NCBI GenBank assembly: GCA_019843655.1
Contig: JACDQD010000102.1
Span: 1,683,501 to 1,747,500 of the forward strand
DNA length: 64,000 nt
Reading direction: 5' to 3'
From: Lethocerus indicus
Taxonomy: Eukaryota; Arthropoda; Insecta; Hemiptera; Belostomatidae
Positions 53,064 to 63,524 of this stretch are shown here, piece after piece. A program made the position numbers and the translations under genes. Under the pieces are notes generated by a model that was not told the origin of the DNA, did not search any database, and was given only the letters and a program-made list of their open reading frames with translations. Numbering within the stretch: position 1 is the first letter of the stretch; each line of letters opens with the position of its first letter.

Positions 53064-53150
53064 CTGTATTTGTGTAGCTCGGGTACGTGGGGTTGCTAAT
53101 CCCAAATGTCAGCGCACATACTGACATCCCTGCGGGCTTTGTTACATTTA
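52874..53150 (+). mobile_element. possible tRNA-derived SINE with internal (GT)n
   Basis: A GGGCACAGTGGTGAG stretch (52875-52890) resembles an RNA polymerase III A box, and GCCTCGACTTCC (52928-52939) is a weakened B box at tRNA-like spacing. It is followed by a CCTAGGG/CCCTAGG hairpin (52951-52971), a GT microsatellite, then an ATGTCAG/CTGACAT hairpin (53106-53127) and an AT-rich end. No clear target duplication or second copy is seen, so the call is tentative. Confidence 0.35.
53017..53062. repeat. (GT)n microsatellite
   Basis: Long GT dinucleotide run with GC-interrupted edges, inside the SINE-like block. Confidence 0.93.
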
Positions 53151-55751
53151 GTCCGTCATTAAATTAAAAAGGAATTAATTAATTATAGACCCTCACACAT
53201 CTTGGACACTTTAATGAAAACTTTAAATAATTCCCTGACAAATGTTTCCTGACGACTAAGAAATTCTGGAGACTACATACTGTTTCAAATTCTAAACTAT
53301 ATTACTAAATTTGTTATTGTAAGCGTTCCCTTTTGCGACATTTTTTACTGTAATCGGTAGATGCTGTGCAGTAATTACGCGTACTCTAAGCGTTTAATTT
53401 ATACTCGGATTAATTCTTTCGAAGGGACTATCCATTTATTTGGCGCTCGGCGCGCTTGCCCAGCGGCGGTCGAGGATCTCGGTGTGACTGATATTAATTG
53501 GCCGGCTCAGCTACCTCGCGGCGCGCCGGCCATTATCTTCTGATAAAACCAAAACAGGATCGGAAGAGTGCGGGATTTTAAAAAAGGTGCGGGAACGCTC
53601 CGGAGGAACGAGTGCCCTCGACTCCCCCCCCCCAATCCCACACGGGTTGCCGAGAATTCTCGGCCTATGAGTCACACCCCCGGTCAGTCGTGTAAGCCGC
53701 CGCTTTTACTGCCAAACGCATTTCGAGCCGGCGGTGACCGTACAACAGGCCACGAAGGAGCCATCCTATAAATTTTTTGGAGCTCCCGTAAATAAGTCGC
53801 CGCATTCTTCTGTACACCAGAACCATTCAGAAGAAGAGTGAGGTCCCCCCCTCAGTCTACCCAGCTTATACATTATGTGACAAATGGATATATTAAATAA
53901 TTATAAAGAGTATACTTATCATATAATACGGTTAATCTTCCACAAATTCCGCGGCGTGGTATATGCCAGCACCTATGGTCATATCCCTTACTACTACTAC
54001 TACTCTAAATAGTTGTGGTAAGAATTAATTTTATATTAATTTTATTTTATCAGATCGTTGTTATCGGTTAGAACTGTTTGTCCAGTTTAGGTTGAAGAAC
54101 CATTTCAGTCTACTTTATAAATGATCAAATTTACTAATCTGTCATGATTGATGCAGTCGTATATATCAGGGAACGCGGGACAGGTGTTGAGACGAGTCGT
54201 GCTGGGTAGTCGGTATATTCAGTCAAAATAGGCGAGCCCGACCGAGAGGAATGACGAGGAAGACGTCTAAATGCCGGCAGGGGTCAGTCGGGGGGAGGCT
54301 ATTAATACACGGGGGCAGGGCAAAGCCAGCCGGCCTCCTCCTCATTCTCCTTCTCTGCTCGCCTCTGTCAGACCGCAAAAACGGCGCAGAGATTTGAAGC
54401 CCTCCTTACAATGCAGTCCAGAATGCGTCCGCAGCAATTCAGAACAACAGGATCAGGACTATCAAGGGTTCCGAAACTAACAACGACTCCAAAAGGGACA
54501 ATAAATGGGTATTTTAAAGGCTATGAAGATGAACGACATATTAACCCAAGTTATATTCAACTAGTGAATTGTACAACGAAACTGAATTACAGAATACATT
54601 TGTTTACTGATTAATTTTCGATATATTCCAGAAAACCTACAACTTTAAAAAATACTACGATAATAACTATTGTTTTAAAATAGTTACAGAAAGTTTGACT
54701 AGGTGTCGGAATATTATCACTGACTCCTTCCACTGTTTTCTGTTGACATATCTATCTATATCTTTCGCCACTCGTGAGCGGTGACGTTTATAAACTCTAA
54801 GTTATATCATTTTAAACGTAGTAAGCCATTGCATTATTTTCGATTGTTAACAAAGGTTTTGTCCTGAACGTTCGATGCTTCGGAGCATAAGTTTAAATCA
54901 TTCCCGAGATTACCCCTGATAAAAGGTCTGCAGTGCAAACCGAACCCGACTATCTAACTTTCTAATTGAGTAATTAAAATATCTTTATACTCGACAGGAT
55001 CGATAATATGGCGCAGGCTACTAAGTCTCCTGAGATCCTAAGATAAGTTCATTGTAACTCTGATTAGCCTGGACATGTTGTTGGACTATTTCAGGCAGAA
55101 CTTTGTCTTGAAATGCTATCATAGTAGGCAATTTAATGTACTATGTATATAGTTTTGTTCGATCAACGCGATGGTTTTCAGGGCGCTTGCTTCTATGGTT
55201 TTTTTAAAATATTTGGTTTTACCAAACTGTGGAGCATCAATATTGAGGCAAGGGAGGGGGATTTTTAAGTTGTGTTAAAAGTATAGAGTAACCATCGTTA
55301 CTCAAGAATTAAATGAATATAATCCGACACATAAAATGCAAATCAAAAACCTTTACACATCTTTAATTTTTGACTGAAAATATGTTCTTGATTGGAGTTG
55401 GGATAATTATTTTTTTCACTTAAACTCCACTTTTCCCCCCCTCTTTTTAGACTATACAAGAGCAAAAACCCAATAGATTATGTTCTTAACAACACTTAGA
55501 GCTCTCAAGTCCATAAGCCCAAAGGAGAAGTAACAAAGAATACAAAAAATTAAGCTTCAAATTATAACTTTGTCAGCTTAAATAAATCCAAAAATACTTA
55601 CACAATATAATAATAAGGAAAGATCTCAAATTGCCAAAACAAAAGTATTACTGTTATTACAGCATTAGCTTGAAGAAAGGAGTTTAGAAGTAGTTAATAT
55701 TGTAACTAGACTTGTTGAAGGCGAGTTCAAGAGACGGAGGATTAGGATGAA
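53151..55751. other. gene-free stretch downstream of the mex3 transcript
   Basis: GC islets 53440-53790 (C10 run at 53624-53633) and 54170-54420, then ordinary AT-rich DNA up to the proposed mex3 polyadenylation site. Open frames are short and unlike known proteins. Confidence 0.6.
53989..54005. repeat. (TAC)n short microsatellite
   Basis: Five tandem TAC/ACT units. Confidence 0.75.
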
Positions 55752-55826
55752 AATAAACAAACAAACACAGTTGCATTACAAATACAATTTTTATATTTTC
55801 TAGATAAAAACCATATTATATTTATT
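55752..55826 (-). terminator. mex3: candidate distal polyadenylation site of mex3
   Basis: On the minus strand AATAAA lies at 55826-55821. About 45 nt further on is a TGCA step, followed by a GU-rich run (CTGTGTTTGTTTGTTTATTT, about 55774-55755). This is the order hexamer, cleavage site, downstream element. The hexamer-to-cleavage spacing is longer than usual. The site coincides with a change in base composition. Confidence 0.4.
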
Positions 55827-57072
55827 CGACATATGTAGTGAAAAAAACATATATTAATATATAATCTGCAAGATATTACAAACAAAACATTCATATAGTA
55901 ATAAAACATATAGACTATTATTATCTATATTAAGTACAAACCATTATCATTATTATATAAAACGACTCAAATGTTTTTGTTCATTTTTATCAATATAAAC
56001 TCCAATACTGGTTAACATGAAGTGAGTGGCAATAAGTGAGGGGGTGTTGTACAAAATTAAAAGTACATTTACTCTGATTAGAATATCAAACACTTTAAAC
56101 ATTTTTTACTTGGATAAAATACTGTTTTTTTATTATTATAATATTTGTAAAATAAATAATCCATATTGTTTAATATAGTACCAAAATACAATATGTTACG
56201 TATAAAATACCCTTTATTCTAAAATAGCTATTGGTGAATATTGCAAAATGTACATACACACGGTTATCTATATAATATATATTCATATTCGCTTCATATA
56301 ATATACTTTATATATAATTATGCAGAACACAATGGGAAGCTAGTGGGATTATAACAAAAGTCTAAGTCCAAATTCATAAATCACTTTGATTATGTTCAGT
56401 TTGGCTCTTGGAAATTTCAATTAAGAGAGGGCACAGCAAGAACCCAGTCCCTAGCTTTTAAACGTTAGGTCAGTGCCTCCATTAATAAGGACTAATACTA
56501 AACCTCAGTTTATATATTGGTGTTTGATTGCTATGTCAATACCTATATGCCAGCCACGGGCATACATTTAATTTAATTTAGTAGAGCTATGCTTGGAAAT
56601 ACTGTTTTTATTTTTTTGTTTTTTTCCTAAACACTTATTGGTTCATTCAAGAGAGATATTTACGAATGACTAGATAAATTTCATAAATAATTTATCAAAA
56701 ATATACATTTACGTTAGCAATAAGGATACACTTTTGTTATAAAATTTTTGTAGCTATTTTTATTTTTTTCGTTTCAATCCATTACGAATGGTTAGTATTT
56801 TACTTTTTTTAAATGGCAATATAACAGTGTTTGTGTATGTGTTGTGTTTTTGTGTGAAACACTGGCAGCAAGCATGGCTCCACTGTCTCATCCAAGGTAC
56901 ACAATAATTTTTTATCGACATTTTTCAAAATTTTATGCAAAGGAAAGTTTCTAAAAATGAATAATGAACTACTGATTCCCCATTGTAGAAAAGTGTAGAA
57001 ACACGCAACAATTTAGTACATAAAGATCATTAAAACCTCCACATGCTAAGGAACTCTGCTATTATTTTTTTA

Positions 57073-57120
57073 ATTATTATTATTATAATATTATTATTAT
57101 TATTATTAGTATTAGTATTA
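57073..57120. repeat. (ATT)n imperfect microsatellite
   Basis: Imperfect ATT trinucleotide run with ATAA and AGT interruptions inside the putative mex3 3'UTR. Confidence 0.85.
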
Positions 57121-57996
57121 CAATTAGCTTCACTGAAAATTCAACAAGAAGTGCTATGAATAGAATTTCCGCTACAACCTACTTAAAAAGAGAAGCGAAT
57201 AATTTGGAAAACGAGTATGATCTACAATTATGATATTATGTTTTTTCATATAAAGATAATATAAGATTTGCACCATTTAATAATTAACATTTAATAAACA
57301 AATAATTTTTTACGCTAAGAGTGTCATGAAGTCTTGAGGAGGATTATTGTTATGGTTTGAGCAATTTTAGTGTTTTTTTTATCAGTAATCTGGGGTGTTA
57401 ACCGGCATTTTAGAAGCATTTTGGCACTATCGGGAGAGCAGACTTAGAGCCAATTTCAGCTAGGACTGTATTTTAAACCTTTATTTCCTGTGACACAAAA
57501 AACCTGGAAAATTGATTCTAAAATGTTTTCAATTCCAGTTCCGTTATATATAATAAGAGCGTACAGAGAAAATCTGTAATAATGTGCCAGACACTACAGG
57601 GAATAGTTCTGAAAAGTATAATCGGCCCACTACGGATGTAAACCACGTTGTATAACGTATAAAGAAAGGTTACATACAAAGTAAAAAAGGCAAAAAAAGA
57701 TGTTACAGTCCTTTAAACCTAATCACAAGACAATTACAGGATAGTAAAAGTATGCCAAATCGTTTTAAATACAAGGGCAAAATATAACGTGAAAACGCAT
57801 TCGAATATATTTTTGTCACTTTCATACAATCAGTCAATTAGCAGCGCAAAACAGAACCAACATTTATCACCTTTTGTTTTCATGATTATATTAGTGTGCA
57901 TTATCCTTATTTGATTCTGTATATTTGTACAACGTTATTTTGTTTAGATTTTTTTTTGTTTTTAAAGTTTGATACCTAACAATATCATAAAATAAC

Positions 57997-58004
57997 TATT
58001 TACA
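57997..58004 (-). promoter_or_regulatory. Pumilio response element-like motif (UGUAAAUA)
   Basis: TATTTACA on the plus strand reads UGUAAAUA in the transcript, a second full PUF consensus match 436 nt from the other one. Confidence 0.3.
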
Positions 58005-58439
58005 GTCATATGAAAAAGCTTCTAAATTATGCACCATTTCTCATATATTATTTGCTCTTTTTAAAATGTCTTTTATACATATATAATTCTGCAATTCGTT
58101 CAAAGATATAAATTATACTTTTATATTTTAAAATTTGGGATATTTTGAGCTAACTCAAATAGAAAACAGTAGACGATAAATTATGTCTTTTTTCTCTTTA
58201 TATGTCTGATAACAATTCAAGCCTAAGTAAAATTCTGAAAATTTATACATAAAAACTACTACGTTCAAACTGCAGTACACAGCTGTAGTCACTTATTCCT
58301 CACACACCCTTTTGTTTCAAAGTTTTCTTGATATGAAATTATTAATTTGAATCGTTAACATTAACCAGTTTTTTCTTGGGCAGGCATAAATCATTTGCTG
58401 ATATCTAGAATATCGAAAAAACAGAGTCAAGATGAATTA

Positions 58440-58447
58440 TATATACA
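58440..58447 (-). promoter_or_regulatory. Pumilio response element-like motif (UGUAUAUA)
   Basis: TATATACA on the plus strand reads UGUAUAUA in the transcript, a full match to the PUF consensus UGUANAUA. It lies in the putative mex3 3'UTR. AT-richness makes chance matches common. Confidence 0.3.
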
Positions 58448-59578
58448 GTTTATACAGAGAGATATGACGGTAGGGGGGACAATGGGGTGTAACACATTGT
58501 TATGGCAAAAGGCAGATTATATATTGCATATTTTGCGTGGTTTGATCATTTGACCCCTGTTTGACAGATATCATATTACAGGATTTCCTTTTGAAATTTA
58601 TATATATTAATTTTTCTCAGTTTAATTCACCAACCTGACTCAGCTATATATGTCAAATATATACTTTTATTAATAACTGATTGTCAAATTATTACTCTTC
58701 TTTATATATTTAATACAATTATTTAAAAAATATACGGGATAAATATTACAAAAACACAACTGCAGTCGAATGATCTTTTTCGCAAAATACACAGGCAGGA
58801 GAGAGCACACGCACGCAATCACACATCATTGTATGATAAATAAGAAAAGATTTATTTGTATTTTTTTGTAATTTGTAATAAAACTTATATATTTTGATGA
58901 TTTCTTTTCACTTTTTTTAAATTTTTAATTTCAATATAATATCGGGTGAGCAGTTTCTCAATTCAACGATACAAAAAAACTCTGTGTTCAGGAACGCATT
59001 GTTAGCTTTGTTCACACTACTTATTGCTTTAGGCACTTGTGTCTCCACAAGGTGATTTTATTACTGCAAACAATACGTCCCCGACTAACATATTTACCTA
59101 TTAATTTTTTCTCATATATATATAAACACTAATTAAATTATGTTTAAAGTATTTTTTGTAAACTGTAACGTTCTCTTTTATGTTCTGTCCTGAAGCCCTG
59201 TGTCCCCCTTTAGGGGAAACTCAGGCAAAGATACATTCCACAGTTTATCTAGATATATATTTATTTAAATATATTAATAATATATAATTAGGCCTGAACC
59301 TATTTTTTTTAATCATTTCTTACACATATGTATATATATATATATTTATATAAGATTAAATTTAACAATCCTAAAAAAATGTTGACACATTATTATTAAT
59401 CTATCAGTCGAAAGCTAGCTAAGACAGCTCCACCGGCTTCCTTCCAGTTCGGCAGTATCCGTTACTTCATTACGGTACGTTATTTAATATTACTATTCTC
59501 GGATAATACAATAATTTAAATAGTAAGACAAAAGAGAAGTGAAGAAAAAAAACATCTAATTTCCACAAATATTTTGCG

Positions 59579-59582
<4 letters not shown>

Positions 59583-59610
<28 letters not shown>
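59583..59610. repeat. (AAT)n microsatellite
   Basis: About nine ATA/AAT units inside the putative mex3 3'UTR. Confidence 0.9.
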
Positions 59611-60566
59611 CACGCCAACAATTAAACAAACAGAGATATATTCTTGTACAACAAAATATAAAATACCTCCAAAGTTGATATATAATCACATTAAATAGGG
59701 AAAACTAAAATAAAAAAATAAAATAAACGGAATACTCAGAATACTCTTCGCAAGCGATAATCTCTTAGCGGGGGTGGGGGACACAGATCTCGTTACTGCA
59801 GAGTTGTAAAAAACAGAACGGTTCTTAAAAGATTTTTCAGAGAAACTGGAGGAAAGAAAACTACTTGAAACGACTATACACACTTGAATATTGTTAACAG
59901 TAAAATGGAAAAAAAATTGCTTCTTCAGTAGAGAAGAATGTGCGCGCAACAGCCGATTGTAATACAAATCATCACACTGCTTTTAATTACGGGAGGAGGG
60001 GGATTATTCAGAGACGAAAATGAAACGGCATACGTTATTAGGCGGCTAGATAGGTTTTCTTCGTGGGGGAAGACCATAGACTGATAAACTTGGAAACACT
60101 TTGGTAGCTGTGCCTTTCCTTCATTATTGAGCATACTAACATAAAAAATAACTCTCATGTCTCTAAATACTTTCTTTTTTCATTATAGCTACAATATATA
60201 TATTTATAATTTATAGTATATTCGTAATATATATATTTATAAATATAATAGAGTTATAATAAAATAGAAAAGAACGCTATACCATTTATATTCTTACTAA
60301 TACTCTTGTTTACAATTGTGCATTGGTGGGTAAAGAAATGCTTAATTTCCACCGGATATAATATTTTCAATATAATTATTAATATAGTGGCAACTATAAA
60401 AACACTAGAATAATAAAGGAGATTCGAAAACAAAATCTAAATATCAACAGTTTAACTAAAACTATATAACCTTTTTTTTCCTTTAAAGCGTGTTCAAAGT
60501 CGAGTCGGGTGGGGAGGAAAGATTGACGACATAGAGAGATTAAGTTGCTAGCGAACCGACTTCTAT

Positions 60567-60641
60567 ATAGTGAGAGACCAGCCTAGTGAGGCTGCCTAAT
60601 TAACCGCTAGTCAATCACCGCTAGTGATCGCGCTTCACTAT
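60567..60641 (-). other. possible three-way-junction RNA element in the mex3 3'UTR
   Basis: A GC-moderate islet in very AT-rich DNA. An outer 7-bp stem (ATAGTGA 60567-60573 with TCACTAT 60635-60641) encloses two hairpins: CAGCCT-agtg-AGGCTG (60579-60594 with C79-G94 closing) and ATCAC-cgcta-GTGAT (60614-60628). The same pairings exist in the minus-strand RNA. Each stem alone is near chance level; the nested arrangement in an islet is what stands out. Confidence 0.3.
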
Positions 60642-61647
60642 CGCCCACCCCTCCTCTGAACAAACTTTAAAACAGGTCGGTCAACTATGTGATATACATA
60701 TATATTTATATAAAAATAAATGTACGAAAACTTTCACAAAGACTCAAAAGTAAAAAACAATATAAGAATCACCGATAGTAAAAAGTGAACACTAATTTTT
60801 TTTTCATCATAACGCTACTTAAAATAGAAGACAACAAAAAATATACATTTATTATTTTTCAAAAATTCTTTTTTTTTAATTTACTTTAAAACAAAATTAA
60901 CTAACGTAACTTCTTAGCCCGAGGGCGTGGCAGGTTCCATTATTATACAAATTACACAACACTAAAATAGTAGAAACACAAATATCTTAGAACATTTATA
61001 ATATTATCAATAATTATCAATCTTTTATATAAAAGTAAACAAATACTGGAAAAAATATTCATCTGTTTTTCTTTTTTTTTTAAATTTTTTTTAAATATAA
61101 GTAAATTTATCGAGGACAGTATTGTTGGGTAAGATTTCGGTTAGCTCGGCGAATCGACCGGCGGTTTAAGACAGTACTGTAACGCCACATTGTCTGATTG
61201 AGCATCGTCTCGTTATATATAAAACTACCATTTAACAACATAAAATATACAGGTACTAAATACTAATAAAAGCCACGACACTCAAATCCTAGCAGCGTAT
61301 ACACACAATAAGTACAATTGCTAGAAAAAGCTTTGCTAAACCGCAAGACCACGGATCCCAAGAGAATTATATATATCACTAATATTAAAAAGTCGTCTAC
61401 CATTATTTATCAATAACTTATGGCTATATCACAATGAAAAGAACATTATAAAAAACAGAAACATCAACAGTTTGTAACAATATATTGGGATATGTTTCAT
61501 TATTCTCTCTATACCTACCGCAGTCTAGTAGTCAACAAGGAATGGTTGATTTTTTGTTTGGAGCATTAGCACACGTACATAGAGTATAAAAAGATTGTTA
61601 CGCGTTACATAGACTGGGCATCTGTTATATATATAATATATATAATC

Positions 61648-61653
61648 TTTATT
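61648..61653 (-). terminator. mex3: candidate proximal polyadenylation hexamer
   Basis: AATAAA on the transcript strand about 880 nt after the mex3 stop. If used it would give a short 3'UTR isoform lacking most of the elements further downstream. Chance occurrence is likely in sequence this AT-rich. Confidence 0.22.
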
Positions 61654-61984
61654 TATATTTATATATCTACCTAGCGCGGTCGATCCACCGGCTACCGAAA
61701 CGAATACCGTCTGCCCTCGGAATAATGTAGTTTATAAGTAGTATTACAGTAGTACATACACGAAGGGCTAACCCAGGAAAAGGAAGCCCTTCTTGTCACA
61801 CGTGCTGAATCATATAAAAATCTACAATCACACCAAATTAACGACAATACACAAAAATACTAGAAACCGAGATTTCGAATGACTCTCCAAATATGACCGT
61901 ATAATTTATGTCTGTCGTGTAAATGGAACTTGGTATTCTCTCTCTAAACGGATATTAAATATAAAGGAAGGGGTTACGGAACTA

Positions 61985-62040
61985 GGAGAGGGTTGCGGCG
62001 GCGGCCACCACCACCACCAGCGCCACCGTCGCGCGGTCTC
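61985..62040 (-). repeat. GGC/CCA-rich islet in the mex3 3'UTR
   Basis: A (GGC) run is followed by five CCA units (62005-62019) and more GC. In the transcript this is a run of GGU units followed by GCC units, about 500 nt after the stop. The two halves could pair with each other, or the GG doublets could form a two-tier quadruplex. Confidence 0.55.
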
Positions 62041-62297
62041 GTTTTTCCAAAAATAGGATTATTCGAGCACAAATGTCCGAGAAAAATTCGAGATCACCGA
62101 AACGAGTAAAAAAATAGGAAAACGATCTCTCGCGCTAATATTATATAAAAACTAAAAAACAACGTAAAAAGATTTAACATAAAAATATACAATAATTTAC
62201 TTTCGTTGTATACATAAACTCCACGCTATAAATTGGTGAACTGGCCACGGTAAGGAGGACCTTTCTTTCTCTTTGGCTGATTAAAAGTATATCTCAA

Positions 62298-62341
62298 TCT
62301 CTCTCTCTCACTCTCTCTCTCTCTCTTTCACTCTCTCTCTC
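62298..62341. repeat. (CT)n/(GA)n microsatellite
   Basis: Interrupted CT dinucleotide run, (GA)n on the mex3 transcript, about 190 nt after the stop codon. Confidence 0.9.
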
Positions 62342-62529
62342 GTATTTCACAGCTAAGAAACTGAAAACTATTTAACTATTGTTCGACAAGAATGAGGTAT
62401 AATATGAGGTCTGCGGCGTTCCGGAGGAGTGTTTATCCGGGGGGTGTCGTGGGGTGGGTTCGGGGTCGAATAGAGGAGGGGGTAGTTGGAGGAAGAAAGA
62501 AAGGCGGCAGTGTGCGAGGGCCGGACGAC

Positions 62530-63524
62530 TTAGGAGAGGATACGGATGGCTCCGCACACTTTGAGTTTGCAGACGGGGCAAGTCGGGTTTGGAGCGTCGC
62601 GCATCCTCTCGCCGCACTCCATGCAGAACAGGTTGTGGCCGCAGGGGACGAGGGCGGCGGTCACCTCGCGCTCAGAGCACACTATGCACTCCCGCTTGCC
62701 ACCGGTCACAGACTCGGCGGGAGAGGTCGAAGTCGGGGGAGAGGGCCTTGTCACGGTCGGGAACGACCAGATACTCGAGGAGGCCGTGGCTGTCTCGAAA
62801 GAAGGCGAATCGCCGATACCCTCGTCCCTATCTAAGGACATGCTCCAAATGGAACCTATGTCGCCTAGGCCACCGGTCCCACCGGAATTGGACGAACTAG
62901 AGGAGGCCGAACTGCATCCGGAACTGGCCGCGGAGAAGGCCGATGAAAACCCGCCTAAGGGATTCTCCGTTTGAGAGGGGAGAGCGTCCACGTAGTTGAA
63001 CAATCCGCCGAGGCCGGTCTTGCAAAGAGAGGCCAGTAGTTCGGGACACGCTTCGTCCATGATAGAATTAGTTGTGTTCAGAAGGCCCGTACCCGTCCTG
63101 AGAGCTATGTGAGCCTCGATATCCCTTCTGGCGGCCTCCACGTGTTCAGGGAGTCCCGTCACCTCGAACACGGGTTCCTTGTCCCTTGAGGGCGTCACTA
63201 TGTAGGTGTGGGTCTGGTGCTGTATACGCTTAATGGTGGCTCCCTTGGGACCTACCACAAGGCCGACCACGCGGTAAGGTACTCGTACCTGTATCGTGAC
63301 CTGGCCGGGGACGTTGGTCGGCGGCCCGGGAGGAGACAGCGAGCCCAGGTTGTTCTTGCGCGATGCTCTGATCTGTGAGAAATGGTCGGCGGCCGACAGG
63401 ATCTCTCTCTTAGCCTTGGCCACGTCCTCCTTCCGACCGGTCACCACGAACACCGGTTCCTCGCCCCTCACCGGTGTCTTAATATACGTGTTCGTCTTCG
63501 CACGAAGTGACTTGATTTTGCAGC
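62530..63524 (-). CDS. mex3: MEX3-family RNA-binding protein, terminal coding exon (half of KH1, KH2, RING finger)
   Basis: Cytoplasmic mRNA-binding regulator of the MEX3 family. The exon starts just after an intron AG; GC completes a split Gly codon (phase 1), then 330 full codons follow to TAA at 62530-62532. Counting the first full codon (Cys, 63522) as residue 1: residues 1 to about 55 are the second half of KH1 ([20 protein letters not shown], then the typical GRKEDV segment); residues 70-144 are KH2 with GPKG at 91-94; 193-216 is a Ser/Gly-rich linker; 279-318 is a C3HC4 RING with Cys 279, 282, 294, His 296, Cys 300, 303, 315, 318. The chain ends 12 residues after the last zinc ligand. 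The first half of KH1, presumably ending in GRQ, must lie in an exon beyond 64000. An ATG-less open frame continues 5' of the GTG at 63471, so that GTG is an internal Val, not a start. Family identity is certain; paralogue and species are not. Confidence 0.96.

Larger units (their letters stand above)
55776..62529 (-). other. mex3: putative long 3'UTR of mex3
   Basis: After the stop codon, about 6.7 kb is markedly more AT-rich than the flanking DNA and poor in CpG. It holds almost no open frames: none of 60 codons or more between about 54.6 and 59.7 kb, and only two AT-rich minus-strand ones near 59.7-60.2 kb. The AT enrichment fades near 55.75 kb, where a minus-strand AATAAA is followed by a GU-rich stretch. 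Vertebrate MEX3 mRNAs also have long 3'UTRs, which supports the reading. The distal end is inferred; shorter isoforms are possible because several other AATAAA hexamers occur (for example 59260-59265, 60848-60853, 61648-61653). Confidence 0.5.

Noticed and set aside
62392..62974. Three plus-strand open frames of 103-147 codons
   Set aside because: They lie antisense to or overlap the mex3 exon and arise from its GC-rich codons; none resembles a protein.
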